Origin: JBBRHQ01 sp963781345
GTDB taxonomy: Bacteria; Actinomycetota; Thermoleophilia; Solirubrobacterales; 70-9
NCBI GenBank assembly: GCA_963781345.1
Contig: CAWAFQ010000014.1
Span: 620,001 to 684,000 of the forward strand
Reading direction: 5' to 3'
DNA: 64,000 bases
Positions 42,373-50,963 of the stretch are shown piece after piece. The notes below the pieces were generated by a model. The model was not told the origin of the DNA. It did no database searches and worked only from the letters and a program-made list of their open reading frames with translations. The translations under genes and the position numbers were made by a program. The stretch's first letter is position 1. Every line of letters starts with the position of its first letter.

Positions 42373-42421
42373 GACGTGGCCGACCTCGCGCATGCCTGGC
42401 GTGCGGATGGTCGGCCAGGTG
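42373..42421. repeat. 49-nt hairpin element, family B, copy 2 (degenerate right arm)
   Basis: The left arm and loop repeat copy 1, 69 bases downstream, with a single loop change early on; the right arm reads GTCGGCCAGGTG, so only part of the stem is kept. Confidence 0.7.
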
Positions 42422-42450
42422 GCGTGGTCGAGCCGATTCGGGCGCCGAGG

Positions 42451-43995
42451 CTAGCGCTCCAGCTTGGCCCGCACGGCGAAGTTGGCGTTGTTGCCGGTGT
42501 AGCGCCAGTCAACCCTGCCGACGCCGCGGACGTCCGAGTCGGCGTTGGCCAGAACCACGGTGATCCGGCCGAAGCGCTGCGGGCGGCTCAACGTCACCGA
42601 CATCCGGCCGCCGTTTCGCCTCAGCGCCATGTCGGAGACGACCGTGCCGCCGGTGTCGCTGCCGATCCGGCCGACGACGGCGAGCGAGCCGGCTATTCCG
42701 GCCGGCGCCGTCGCCTCGACCCGAAGAGTCTCGGCCGGGGCGGGCTTGACGTCGAGCAGCCGGTAGGTGGTGTGGTTGAGGCGCCTGAACAGCCTGGTGC
42801 CATTCGTCGAGAGACTGCCCTGGCGCTGCACGTCGGGGTAGAGGCTCCCCTCCGCGAAGGCGGTGTCGGTGCGCCACTCGGCAAGGTCCCTGGCGAAGCG
42901 GGCGAAGTCGAGGGTGAAGTCGGAGGGACCGGCGGCACGGATCGCCGCGTCGTAGGAGCCGACCGAGAATGCGTCCGGGGTAACACCCAGAGCCTTGGTC
43001 CAGGCCGAGCGCACGATCGAGAGGCCGTAGCGGCGTGATAGCCAGTGGTTCCAGACAGCGGATCCGTATTGCTTGATGTTGTCCTGGGTCAACGGCACCT
43101 TGAAGCGCTCGTTCCAGCGCGTCAGGTAGCGGAGGTAGTCGTTGATCGCACCGAAGACCTGGTCCTCCATCCAGGTGGCGCTGGACTCGAGGAACCAGGT
43201 GTCCTGGAAGACGTCATAGCCGAACTGCAGCACGTGGTTGTACTCGTGCGCGAGCGTGACCTCGAGGTCGTCGATCGGCGTCGTTCCGGGAAACTGGGAG
43301 GTCGAGTAGTCATCGTCGAGGACGAGGTAGGCAAACCGCCTGCGGCCGGTCTGGCCGGGATCGCTGTTGGCGTAGCCGAATAGCGAATCGCCGATCTCGG
43401 CGAGATAGATGTCGACGCGCGGGTCACCGCCCAGCGTGCCGTCGGACTTGGGCGGGCGCCACCCGAGCGCGCCGTTCTCGGCCGCATAGACCTGCTCGGC
43501 CACGACCTCGACCTGGTCGACGAAATCGGGGATGCCGTTGGCGGGGGAAATGTCGGTGAGGCTTGGTGCGTCGGTGTATCCGGAATCGTTGATCCAGTGG
43601 ACGCAGAAGTGGGTCGTGCAGTCCCGCGCGACGGGCGCGCCCGCCGGGTAGGTCTCGCCGTCCGGGTCGACCGTGTCGGTCGGCCTGGCGAGAAGACCGC
43701 GGACCTGGCGGCGCTGCGCCGGGGGAAGGCCCGGCAATGCTCGCGAGAGGCGCAGAAGAACCGGGGTCAGGTCACCCTTCGGAGCACCGGACGCAGAGGC
43801 ACGCGCACCGCCGCGCGCGGGCGAGAGCAGCGCCTTGGCCCTGCGGATCAGCCGCTCTGCGGCCTCGTGCGAGATCCTCGCCCCCGCGACGGAAGCGTGG
43901 ACAGGGTGCTGGGATGCGCCCGCGGGCGCGCTCGCGGCGCCGAGCGAGAGGGCCGCCAGCGCGAGTGGGATGGCGGTCAGCCGGCGGGCTCGCAT
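42451..43995 (-). CDS. Secreted putative zinc metalloprotease (MXAN_6640-like)
   Basis: This 514-residue protein has a signal peptide (about 6-28, LTAIPLALAALSLGAASAPAGA). The catalytic domain carries VTLAHEYNHVLQFGY, an HExxH-type site at residues 250-254, with FLESSATWMED downstream (Glu270 or Glu277 as third ligand). FGYANSD and YLVLDDDYS precede it. This matches the putative metalloprotease family first named from myxobacteria. The C-terminal 120 residues look like a beta-sandwich. It would act outside the cell. Confidence 0.85.
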   Translation of the reverse strand: MRARRLTAIPLALAALSLGAASAPAGASQHPVHASVAGARISHEAAERLIRRAKALLSPARGGARASASGAPKGDLTPVLLRLSRALPGLPPAQRRQVRGLLARPTDTVDPDGETYPAGAPVARDCTTHFCVHWINDSGYTDAPSLTDISPANGIPDFVDQVEVVAEQVYAAENGALGWRPPKSDGTLGGDPRVDIYLAEIGDSLFGYANSDPGQTGRRRFAYLVLDDDYSTSQFPGTTPIDDLEVTLAHEYNHVLQFGYDVFQDTWFLESSATWMEDQVFGAINDYLRYLTRWNERFKVPLTQDNIKQYGSAVWNHWLSRRYGLSIVRSAWTKALGVTPDAFSVGSYDAAIRAAGPSDFTLDFARFARDLAEWRTDTAFAEGSLYPDVQRQGSLSTNGTRLFRRLNHTTYRLLDVKPAPAETLRVEATAPAGIAGSLAVVGRIGSDTGGTVVSDMALRRNGGRMSVTLSRPQRFGRITVVLANADSDVRGVGRVDWRYTGNNANFAVRAKLER

Positions 43996-44054
43996 TTCAG
44001 GAGGCTATAACCCGGCTTAGGCCACGGGGTTGCGCAGCGGCGATACTTCTGCCG

Positions 44055-45746
44055 ATGAGTTCCGAGAACCCTCCGCTGACCGTCGCGCTCGCCCAGATCA
44101 ACCCGACCGTCGGTGACATCGACGGCAACGCGGCAAAGATCGCCGAGTGGATCGCCGAGGCGCGCGGGCGGGGCGCCGATCTGGCCGTCTTTCCGGAGCT
44201 GTGCCTGCCCGGGTATCCGGCCGAGGATCTGTACCTGAAGCAGCATTTCGTCGATGCCAATGTTCGAGCGCTGGAGGAGCTGGCCCTGGCTGCGACCGAA
44301 ATCGTCGCCATGGTCGGATTCGCCGAGCCGGTGGCGCCGGGGCCCAGTGGCCGTCGCGTCGCCAACTCGCTCGGGGTTCTCGCCAACGGCGCGGTCCAGC
44401 TCACCTACCGGAAGAACCGGCTTCCCAACTACGCGGTATTCGACGAGCAGCGCTACTTCGAGCCGGGCGCCGAGCCGGCGATGGTCGACGTTGCGGGGGT
44501 CGCGGTCGGGCTGACCATCTGCGAGGACTGCTGGGTAGAGGGGCCGCCGGCGTCGCTGGAGTCAGAGGCCGGCGCCGAGCTGATCGTCAACCCCTCAGGC
44601 TCCCCGTATCATCGCGGCAAGGGGAGTGAGCGGGAGCGGATGTTCGCCGACCGCGCCCGTGCATACGGCACCCACTTCGCCTTCGCCAATCTCGTCGGCG
44701 GGCAGGACGAGCTGATCTTCGACGGCGACAGCTTCCTGCTCGGGCCAGACGGGACGATCCTCGCCCGCGCCGCCCAGTTCGAGGAGGAGCTCCTGATTTG
44801 CGAGGTCCCCGGGTCCGGCGATGCGACGGTGGCGGAGCCGCTCGCAGACCTCGACGAGGTCTATGGGGCTCTCGTCCTCGGGCTTCGCGACTACGTCTCC
44901 AAGAACGGCTTCGCCCACCTCGGCCTTGCTCTCTCGGGTGGGATCGACTCGGCGCTGGTGGCGCTGATCGCCTGCGACGCGGTCGGAGCCGAGCATGTCA
45001 GCTGTGTCGTCATGCCCTCCCCCCACTCCAGCGCCGAGACCCAGGACGACGCCCGGCGGATCGCCGCCAACCTCGGCACCGAGCTGATCGAGATTCCGAT
45101 CGAGCCGATGATGGCTGAATACGAGGAGGCGCTGAGGGCACCCTTCGCCGCCCCCGCGCAGGAGTCCGAGTCCCCCGAAGCGCTGCCGCGCGATCCCGCA
45201 CGCCCCTCCGAGCCCGACCTCGCCGCCGAGAACATCCAGGCTCGGATTCGCGGCAACCTGATGATGGCGCTCTCGAACAAGCACGGCTGGCTGGTGATGA
45301 CGACCGGAAACAAGAGCGAGATGTCGGTCGGCTACGCGACCCTCTACGGCGACATGGCCGGCGGATTCGCGGTGATCAAGGACGTCCCGAAGACGCTGGT
45401 CTATGAGCTGGTGCGCCACCGCAACGACCGCGCCGGCCGCGGGCTGATCCCGGCTTCGGTGATCGAGCGAGCTCCGTCTGCCGAGCTGCGCCCCGACCAG
45501 CGCGACGAGGATTCCCTACCCCCCTACGAGCTGCTCGACCGCATCCTCGAGGCCTACGTCGAGCGCGATCTCGGGGTCGAGGAGATGGTTGCCGAGGGGA
45601 TGCCCGGAGACGTCGTCACAGAGGTGATCCGGATGGTGGACCGGGCCGAGTACAAGCGTCGTCAGGCGCCTCCGGGGATCAGGATCACGCCGAAGGCGTT
45701 CGGCCGCGACCGCCGCCTGCCGATCACCAATCGCTTCCGCGGCTGA
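44055..45746 (+). CDS. nadE: Glutamine-dependent NAD+ synthetase
   Basis: This 563-residue two-domain enzyme makes NAD+ from nicotinate adenine dinucleotide, ATP and glutamine. The N-terminal nitrilase-type glutaminase has Glu in VFPELCLPGYP, Lys in LTYRKNRLPNY and Cys in LTICEDCW. The C-terminal synthetase has LALSGGIDSALVAL (PPi loop), TTGNKSEMSVGYAT and ITNRFR. The start is ATG 44055. It stands alone, with a hotdog gene converging at the 3' end. Confidence 0.96.
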   Translation: MSSENPPLTVALAQINPTVGDIDGNAAKIAEWIAEARGRGADLAVFPELCLPGYPAEDLYLKQHFVDANVRALEELALAATEIVAMVGFAEPVAPGPSGRRVANSLGVLANGAVQLTYRKNRLPNYAVFDEQRYFEPGAEPAMVDVAGVAVGLTICEDCWVEGPPASLESEAGAELIVNPSGSPYHRGKGSERERMFADRARAYGTHFAFANLVGGQDELIFDGDSFLLGPDGTILARAAQFEEELLICEVPGSGDATVAEPLADLDEVYGALVLGLRDYVSKNGFAHLGLALSGGIDSALVALIACDAVGAEHVSCVVMPSPHSSAETQDDARRIAANLGTELIEIPIEPMMAEYEEALRAPFAAPAQESESPEALPRDPARPSEPDLAAENIQARIRGNLMMALSNKHGWLVMTTGNKSEMSVGYATLYGDMAGGFAVIKDVPKTLVYELVRHRNDRAGRGLIPASVIERAPSAELRPDQRDEDSLPPYELLDRILEAYVERDLGVEEMVAEGMPGDVVTEVIRMVDRAEYKRRQAPPGIRITPKAFGRDRRLPITNRFRG

Positions 45747-45757
45747 GGGCACGCCCC

Positions 45758-46156
45758 TCAGGCGGGTTGCGGGCGGACGACGACCGTCATCCGCGACAGC
45801 GCGCAGAGCTTGCCCTCGGCGTTTCTGACCTCGGCGTCCCAGACCCATGTCGTACGGCCGCGATGCCGTGCCCGCGCCTCGACCTCGATGTGGCCCTCGG
45901 TTGTCGGCCGCAGGAAGGTGATGTCGATCGACTGGCCCATCGCAATCATCCCGTCGCCGTGGACGGCGAGCGCGGTCGAGCGCGAGCAGACGCTCTCGAC
46001 CAGGGTCGAGACCACGCCCCCGTGGAGGAGTCCGACAGGCTGGCGCAAGTCGTCTCGCATCCGCACCCTGGCCCTGGCGTGATCGGGATCGTCGTCGAGC
46101 CACTCGGTGCCGATGAGGTCGTCGAACGGGGATGCGACGAGGTCGGGTCCAGGCAT
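45758..46156 (-). CDS. PaaI-type hotdog thioesterase
   Basis: This 132-residue protein has LLHGGVVSTLVESVCSRSTAL and GMIAMGQSIDITFLRP, the catalytic helix and strand pattern of PaaI acyl-CoA thioesterases. The general base should be the Glu in LVESV. The substrate is unknown. It converges with nadE, leaving a gap of 11 bases. Confidence 0.88.
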   Translation of the reverse strand: MPGPDLVASPFDDLIGTEWLDDDPDHARARVRMRDDLRQPVGLLHGGVVSTLVESVCSRSTALAVHGDGMIAMGQSIDITFLRPTTEGHIEVEARARHRGRTTWVWDAEVRNAEGKLCALSRMTVVVRPQPA

Positions 46157-46207
46157 CGCCGCTCAGCCTAGAACACCCCGGCGCCCGAGCGCGTAGGCTG
46201 TCCGGCC

Positions 46208-47251
46208 GTGCCGCTGAGCGAGGACCAGAGAGCGATGCTGCAACTCCTGCTCGAGCGCGGGCAGAGCTACGAGGACATCGGCTCGTTGCTGGGGCTCGGC
46301 GTCGACGACGTCCGCGCCCGGGCCCGTTCCGCTCTGACGGAGATGGCCGGCGAGGACCCCGACGCCGATGTCGGCCTCACCGATTACCTGCTTGGCCAGG
46401 CCGACCCGATCGGCCGCGCCGACGCCGCCCGCCACCTTCAGGCCGACCCCGAGGCAAACGCCCTCGCCGCTAAGCTGGAGGCGCAGCTGCGTCTGCTGGC
46501 GCCGAGCGCCGAGCTCCCCGACCTGCCGCAGGCACGAGCGCAGCGCCAGCCCCGTGCCGAGCCGCCGGGGCAGACGAAGGAAGAGACCCCGGCCGCAGTC
46601 AGTGGATCCGGCGCCGCCGCAGCGCCGGCGGCCGGCTCGACCTCGCTCGACAGCCGCCAGCGCCGCCTGATCGCGGCGCTCCTTGCCGGCGGCGTTCTGG
46701 TCGCCGTGATCGTCCTGATCGCGACCGGCGCCTTCGGGGGCGGCGGCGGCGATCAGTCGTCGACGACCGGCTCCGGCCAGACGGCCAAGACGAACAAGGT
46801 GACCAAGGCGTTGCTGCTCCCGGTCGGCGGCGCCAATGGCCGCGCCGTCGCGCTCTTCGGACAGGTCAAGGGGACCCCGGTGATCCAGCTGACCGCGATC
46901 GGCCTCGATCAGCCCGCCAAAGGCGAGGCCTACTACGCGTGGTTGACAAATTCGCAGGACCTCGATCTTCCGATCGGCGGCTTCCCCGTCGACGGCAAGG
47001 GCCGGGCTGTCGCCCAGATCAAGGTCCCGACCCAGGCCCTGGAGCTGGTGGCCAACGCGACCTTCACCTCAATGCAGATCACGAGAACGAACAACTCCGA
47101 GTACCAGGCCGCGGTCAAGGCTGCCGCGAGGCAGAAGACCTTCCCGCCCCTCACCGGCACCGGCATCCTCAGCGGCGAGATCACGGGCCCGATCGTCGGT
47201 GCGGCCAAGGCGGCCGCCGCGACCGGGCAGACAGGGGCGACCGGGGGTTAG
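46208..47251 (+). CDS. Sigma-region-4-like HTH fused to a membrane RskA-like anti-sigma domain
   Basis: This 347-residue protein has three parts. Residues 1-60 (LSEDQRAMLQLLLERGQSYEDIGSLLGLGVDDVRARA) resemble a sigma region 4 helix-turn-helix. A disordered Ala/Pro/Gln linker follows. A single membrane helix (about 155-178, LIAALLAGGVLVAVIVLIATGA) leads to an extracytoplasmic beta-rich domain (about 200-320) with YYAWLTNSQDLDLPIGGFPVD, like the anti-sigma-K (RskA) C-terminal domain. It has no zinc motif. The start is GTG 46208. A membrane-tethered regulator is inferred. Confidence 0.78.
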   Translation: MPLSEDQRAMLQLLLERGQSYEDIGSLLGLGVDDVRARARSALTEMAGEDPDADVGLTDYLLGQADPIGRADAARHLQADPEANALAAKLEAQLRLLAPSAELPDLPQARAQRQPRAEPPGQTKEETPAAVSGSGAAAAPAAGSTSLDSRQRRLIAALLAGGVLVAVIVLIATGAFGGGGGDQSSTTGSGQTAKTNKVTKALLLPVGGANGRAVALFGQVKGTPVIQLTAIGLDQPAKGEAYYAWLTNSQDLDLPIGGFPVDGKGRAVAQIKVPTQALELVANATFTSMQITRTNNSEYQAAVKAAARQKTFPPLTGTGILSGEITGPIVGAAKAAAATGQTGATGG

Positions 47252-48876
47252 CCCAGCAGCTTGCCGGGATTCATGATCCCGGCTGGGTCGAGCCGCTCCT
47301 TCGCCGCCCGCAGCACATCGAGGCCCACTGCACCGACCTCGGCCTCCATGTAGGGGGCGTGGTCGCGACCGACCGCGTGGTGGTGGGTGATCGTCGCACC
47401 GGCGGCGACTATCGCCTCGGAGGCGGCCCGTTTGACTTCGGCCCACTGCTCGATCAGGCGGCCGGGCAGCGAGCGGGCGATGAAGGTGAAGTACAGCGAG
47501 GCGCCGTCGGGGTAGGCGTGGGAGAGGTGGCAGAAGGCGAGGCCGGGCGTCCCCTGGGCGGCCAGTGCGGCGCGGATCGCGTCTCCGACCGAGCGGCGCA
47601 GGTCGCCGAGATGGGACCAGGTGTGGGAGGTCTCGAGCGTCTCGACGATGCAGCCCGTGTCCATCAGGGCGTCTCGCAGATAGGGACCCCGGTAGCGGCC
47701 GTGCTCCCACGAGCGCCCCGCGCCCTGGCCGAGGTAGGCCGCGCCGCCGGTGCGCAGCACCCGCACAGCGAGGGCGCGGCGCCTCGCCACCGACTCGGGC
47801 TCACCCTCGGTCCCGATGATGATCAGGCTGCCGCCGCCGCGCCTTCGCAACCCGAGGTAGCCGTCAAGGAGCGTGCGGGCGGCGCCTCGCGGGCCCGAGA
47901 GCGCGAGCGAGACGCGCGTCTCCTCTTCATCGGAGACCCGAACCACGTCCGGGAGGGCAGCGCCCTGGGCCATCGCGCGGACTATCTCGGCGCCGGCTTC
48001 GAAGCTCTCCGCCATCCAGGCCTCGTAGCGTCGCTGCGCGGGGGCCGGGCGCACCCGCACGGTGACGTCGGGAATCACGCCGAGCGTGCCCTCGGAGCCG
48101 ACGATCAGCTCCCGCAGCGCCGGCCCCGCGGCGGTGTGGGGTGTCTCGAGGGTTCGCATCTCGCCGGCGGGCGCGATCAGGCGGACGCTGCTGACGACCG
48201 AGTCAAAGCGCCCGTAGCCGCTCGACGCCTGCCCGGCCGAACGGGTCGCGGCGAATCCGCCGATGGTCGCGTACTCGAACGACTGCGGGAAATGCCCCAG
48301 GGTCAGGCCCTCGCGGCCGAGCGCCGCCTCCGTCTCGGGGCCACGCAACCCGGCGCCGAGGCGCGCGGTCAGCGAGCGCCGATCGATCGAGACTCCGCGA
48401 AGGCGTCCGAGGTCGAGGCTGATCAGAGCCTCGTGCTCACCCGGGATCGGGTCGACGCCACCGACCACGCTCGTCCCTCCACCGAACGGGACCACCGCGA
48501 CCCCGGCGTCGCTGCACGCCTCGAGCACCGCCGCGACCGCGACCGCATCGGTGGGCAGGACGACGGCGTCCGGAGCGGCCTCGAGCTGTCCGCAGCGAAG
48601 CAGGACCAGATCCCTGTAGCCCTTGCCGGCGGCGTGACGGACGCGATCCTCGTGGCCGGCGAGCACGTTCTCCGCCCCGACCGCAGTCGCGATCGACTCG
48701 GGCAGCGGGCGAGCCTGCGGCAGCTCGACGCTCTCAATCGAGTCGGGGTGGGAAGCGGGCTCGAGCTCCCCCACCTCGCCTCGCAGCACCGCCAGAGTAT
48801 CGGCGTCGATCTCCGCTGCAATCGCCGGATCGCCCCACCCCCACCATTTCGAGTCGCGCTTCGGCAGGTTGCTCAC
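47248..48876 (-). CDS. FAD-binding oxidoreductase (alkyl-DHAP-synthase-like)
   Basis: This 542-residue VAO-type flavoenzyme is close to alkyldihydroxyacetonephosphate synthases, which replace an acyl by an alkyl group in ether-lipid synthesis. FAD-loop motifs are VVPFGGGTSVVGGVDP and TIGGFAATRSAGQASSGYGRF; the C-terminus has HHHAVGRDHAPYMEAE. The GTG at 48876 overlaps the stop of the SRPBCC gene upstream. Other family members are glycolate or lactate oxidases, so the substrate remains open. Confidence 0.88.
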   Translation of the reverse strand: MSNLPKRDSKWWGWGDPAIAAEIDADTLAVLRGEVGELEPASHPDSIESVELPQARPLPESIATAVGAENVLAGHEDRVRHAAGKGYRDLVLLRCGQLEAAPDAVVLPTDAVAVAAVLEACSDAGVAVVPFGGGTSVVGGVDPIPGEHEALISLDLGRLRGVSIDRRSLTARLGAGLRGPETEAALGREGLTLGHFPQSFEYATIGGFAATRSAGQASSGYGRFDSVVSSVRLIAPAGEMRTLETPHTAAGPALRELIVGSEGTLGVIPDVTVRVRPAPAQRRYEAWMAESFEAGAEIVRAMAQGAALPDVVRVSDEEETRVSLALSGPRGAARTLLDGYLGLRRRGGGSLIIIGTEGEPESVARRRALAVRVLRTGGAAYLGQGAGRSWEHGRYRGPYLRDALMDTGCIVETLETSHTWSHLGDLRRSVGDAIRAALAAQGTPGLAFCHLSHAYPDGASLYFTFIARSLPGRLIEQWAEVKRAASEAIVAAGATITHHHAVGRDHAPYMEAEVGAVGLDVLRAAKERLDPAGIMNPGKLLG

Positions 48877-49343
48877 GCCCCCTCCTCCTCGGCGACCAGC
48901 GCTCGCTCCATCCCGTCGAGGGCCTCGCGGACGATCCGTCCCTGGCCCCGGCTCATCATCGGCGCTCCAAGCCGCGACATGCCCTTCAGGGATTGCTTCG
49001 AGGTGATCCGGACCTCGGTGCCGGCATCGGCCGGCTCGAGCCCGATCTCGATCTCGGAGCTTCTCAGGTGCTTCTCGAACGGCGTCTCGGCGAGAAGCTG
49101 CTCCCAGGCGTAGCGCTTCTCCACGGTCGATCCGGTGCAGCGAAAGTCGGCCCTGACCCCGCGGCCATTCGCTGTTTGCAGCACCTTCGTCCACTGGCTG
49201 CGCTTGCCGGCCTTGGTCAGCTCGACGTTCTCGACCCGCGCCGTGCGCGGCCACCAGCGGGGGAGGTTGTAGGGGTCGGAGACCAGCGCCCAGACCTTCG
49301 CCGTGGGGGCAGCGATGACGCGGCGGCGGCTCACCCTTGCCAC
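48873..49343 (-). CDS. SRPBCC (START-like) family protein
   Basis: This 156-residue protein begins with a GTG-started VSRRRVIAAPTAKVWALVSDPYNLPRWWP segment, the typical first strand and helix of a polyketide-cyclase/START-like fold, and ends with the long C-terminal helix RIVREALDGMERAL. It probably binds a hydrophobic ligand. It is coupled to the AGPS-like gene, which suggests a shared lipid pathway. Confidence 0.85.
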   Translation of the reverse strand: MARVSRRRVIAAPTAKVWALVSDPYNLPRWWPRTARVENVELTKAGKRSQWTKVLQTANGRGVRADFRCTGSTVEKRYAWEQLLAETPFEKHLRSSEIEIGLEPADAGTEVRITSKQSLKGMSRLGAPMMSRGQGRIVREALDGMERALVAEEEGA

Positions 49344-49363
49344 GGGCCTGACCCCGCCGGGGC

Positions 49364-50116
49364 CTAGTTCCCGGCCAGTCGCCGCAGGTCGCGGACCAGC
49401 AGCAGGTGCTTGAGATGGCTCACGGTCGCCGCCAGGTTCTCGAGGCTCTCGAGCGCCTCCTTGCGTCGCTGCGGGTTGCGCGAGCGCAGCGACGGCCCCA
49501 GGAGCGCTTCGAGCAGATTCGCCTCGCGGTCGGCCGAGGAGCGGAAGACACGCAGGTTGCGGGCTGCGACGCCGAAACGGGTGAGCTCGTTGACGGAGCG
49601 AACGATCTCGCGGTCGGTCTCGTCGTAGACGGTTCGCCCGTCGCGCTGCTCCGGCTGGACGACGCCGAAGTCCTCGAGCTCGCGGATCAGCTCCTCGCGG
49701 GCGCCGGTCTCCTCGGCGACCTCATCGATCGTCAGGTAGGCGCTCGAGGTGTTGACGAGGATCGCCCGCCTCACGGCTCCGCCACCCGGACGCCTCTCAC
49801 CGCCGATGTCTGTGATCTCGGCCCCTGAGGCGAGCTCCTGGCGAATCACCCGCAGCGGCAGGAACTCGTCGCGCTGCAGCCGCAGGATCGTCCGCAGCCG
49901 CTCCACGTCGGCCTGGCTGTAGAGGCGGTACCCGCCCGGTGTGCGCCGCGGGGTGAGGAGCTTTTGGTCCTCGAGGTAGCGGATCTTCGAGATCGAGATG
50001 TCGTCGAACTCGGCCTCGAGGATCTTGCACACGGCACCGATCGTCAGCGCCTTGCGCTGAGGGCGCGAGCCGCGCTGTGCGAGGTCGGCGCCGCTCTGGC
50101 GCTCGGAGACGGTCAA
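49364..50116 (-). CDS. MerR-family regulator, FtsR-like
   Basis: This 250-residue MerR regulator has ALTIGAVCKILEAEFDDISISKIRYLEDQKLLTPRRT with YRLYSQADVERL, the MerR helix-turn-helix and wing, at about 23-80. A second helical region (YLTIDEVAEETGAREELIREL) resembles another MerR-like HTH. Neighbours match the actinobacterial order GarA-FtsR, where FtsR activates ftsZ in corynebacteria; the target here is unknown. It starts one base beyond the FHA gene stop, so both are one operon. Confidence 0.85.
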   Translation of the reverse strand: MTVSERQSGADLAQRGSRPQRKALTIGAVCKILEAEFDDISISKIRYLEDQKLLTPRRTPGGYRLYSQADVERLRTILRLQRDEFLPLRVIRQELASGAEITDIGGERRPGGGAVRRAILVNTSSAYLTIDEVAEETGAREELIRELEDFGVVQPEQRDGRTVYDETDREIVRSVNELTRFGVAARNLRVFRSSADREANLLEALLGPSLRSRNPQRRKEALESLENLAATVSHLKHLLLVRDLRRLAGN

Positions 50117-50117
50117 C

Positions 50118-50588
50118 CTAACGCTCCAGGTAGCTGAGCTTGTACTTGCCGACCTGGATCTCGTCGCCGTCGTCGAGCTTGTGCGACTCGATCCGGCGGC
50201 GGTTGACGTAGGTCCCGTTGAGGGAGCCGAGGTCGTCTATGTAGAGGCCGTCGCGCCGGCGCACCAGGAGCGCGTGGTTGCGCGAGACGGTGACGTCGTC
50301 GAGAAAGACCCCTGCGTCGGGGCTGCGGCCGATGCTGACCCGGTCCTCGGTGACGGTGAAGCTCTCCCCCGCCCGGCCGCCTCCGGCGCGGATCACCAGA
50401 GCGGCTCCCGCCTCCTCGACGACCTCGTCGATGTCGACCGGCTGCATCTCGCCGGACTCGCCGACCGTGTAGGTCATCGTCGTCGGATCTTCGCCCCCCT
50501 CCGGGCGGCTCAGATAGGCGCCGCACTTCTGGCAGTAATTGGCTCCCTCAGGGTTGACGAAGCCGCACTCGGGGCAGTGGACAGCCAT
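50118..50588 (-). CDS. Zinc-ribbon FHA-domain protein (GarA-like)
   Basis: This 156-residue protein has an N-terminal zinc ribbon (Cys5, Cys8, Cys19, Cys22) and a C-terminal FHA domain: VSIGRSPDAGVFLDD, VTVSRNHALL and DLGSLNGTYVN, holding the phosphothreonine-binding Arg, Ser and Asn. A TTMTYT stretch before it resembles the kinase-phosphorylated segment in GarA/OdhI, which inhibits 2-oxoglutarate metabolism. The zinc ribbon is an addition not found in mycobacterial GarA. Co-transcribed with the FtsR-like gene. Confidence 0.87.
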   Translation of the reverse strand: MAVHCPECGFVNPEGANYCQKCGAYLSRPEGGEDPTTMTYTVGESGEMQPVDIDEVVEEAGAALVIRAGGGRAGESFTVTEDRVSIGRSPDAGVFLDDVTVSRNHALLVRRRDGLYIDDLGSLNGTYVNRRRIESHKLDDGDEIQVGKYKLSYLER

Positions 50589-50601
50589 GGTCGCGAGGCC
50601 G

Positions 50602-50871
50602 CTAGGCGGCGCCGTCGTCCTCGGGCTCGCTTTGCACTTTGCCTGCGAGGATCTCCGTCAGCTGGCGGACGTCGTCGCCGGTGATCATCGAGTCGCCGCG
50701 CTCGCGCTTGTGGCGCAGCCGGTTGACCAGCTCTGCGCGAAGAATGTCGATCCTGCCGTGCAGGACACGCCGCTGGTAGGAGACTTCCTGCTCCTCTTCT
50801 GTGAGCTTCTCGATCAGGTCCTTCAGCTCCTTGTCGCTGAGGGACCCAAGGTCCGGAAAGGTGTCCTCCAA
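50602..50871 (-). CDS. rsiG: RsiG-like c-di-GMP-responsive anti-sigma protein
   Basis: The protein is 89 residues, mostly helical. EEQEVSYQRRVLHGRIDILRAEL matches the RsiG motif E-x3-S-x2-R-x3-Q-x3-D as E27, S31, R34, H38, D42; the Gln is replaced by His. RsiG holds the sigma factor WhiG inactive when bound to c-di-GMP. Streptomyces RsiG has two motif copies in one chain; single-motif forms act as homodimers in Rubrobacter, so a homodimer is expected. No whiG gene lies in the window. A clear sigma-A promoter lies upstream. Confidence 0.82.
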   Translation of the reverse strand: MEDTFPDLGSLSDKELKDLIEKLTEEEQEVSYQRRVLHGRIDILRAELVNRLRHKRERGDSMITGDDVRQLTEILAGKVQSEPEDDGAA

Positions 50872-50903
50872 AGTCTCGCTCCTTCTGGTGGCTGTGTTTG
50901 CCG

Positions 50904-50931
50904 ATTATAGGCGCCCTGAGCAAAGGGTCAA
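50904..50931 (-). promoter_or_regulatory. Sigma-A-type promoter of rsiG
   Basis: On the minus strand, TTGACC (50931-50926) and TATAAT (50909-50904) are separated by 16 bases, an almost consensus pair. The -10 box ends 32 bases before the rsiG ATG. It is the only near-consensus promoter I found in the window. Confidence 0.7.
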
Positions 50932-50948
50932 CTAAAGGTTGAAGGTTT

Positions 50949-50963
50949 ATGGAGACTGAGGGT
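50949..50963. repeat. 15-bp direct repeat, left copy of islet
   Basis: ATGGAGACTGAGGGT matches ATGGAGACTCAGGGT at 52905-52919 in 14 of 15 positions. The other copy overlaps the end of pgsA. The two bracket a 1.9-kb gene-poor stretch. Confidence 0.55.

Noticed and set aside
46939..49113. 724-codon plus-strand ORF over the AGPS-like gene
   Set aside because: It is a shadow with low-complexity composition; the minus-strand FAD enzyme is well supported.
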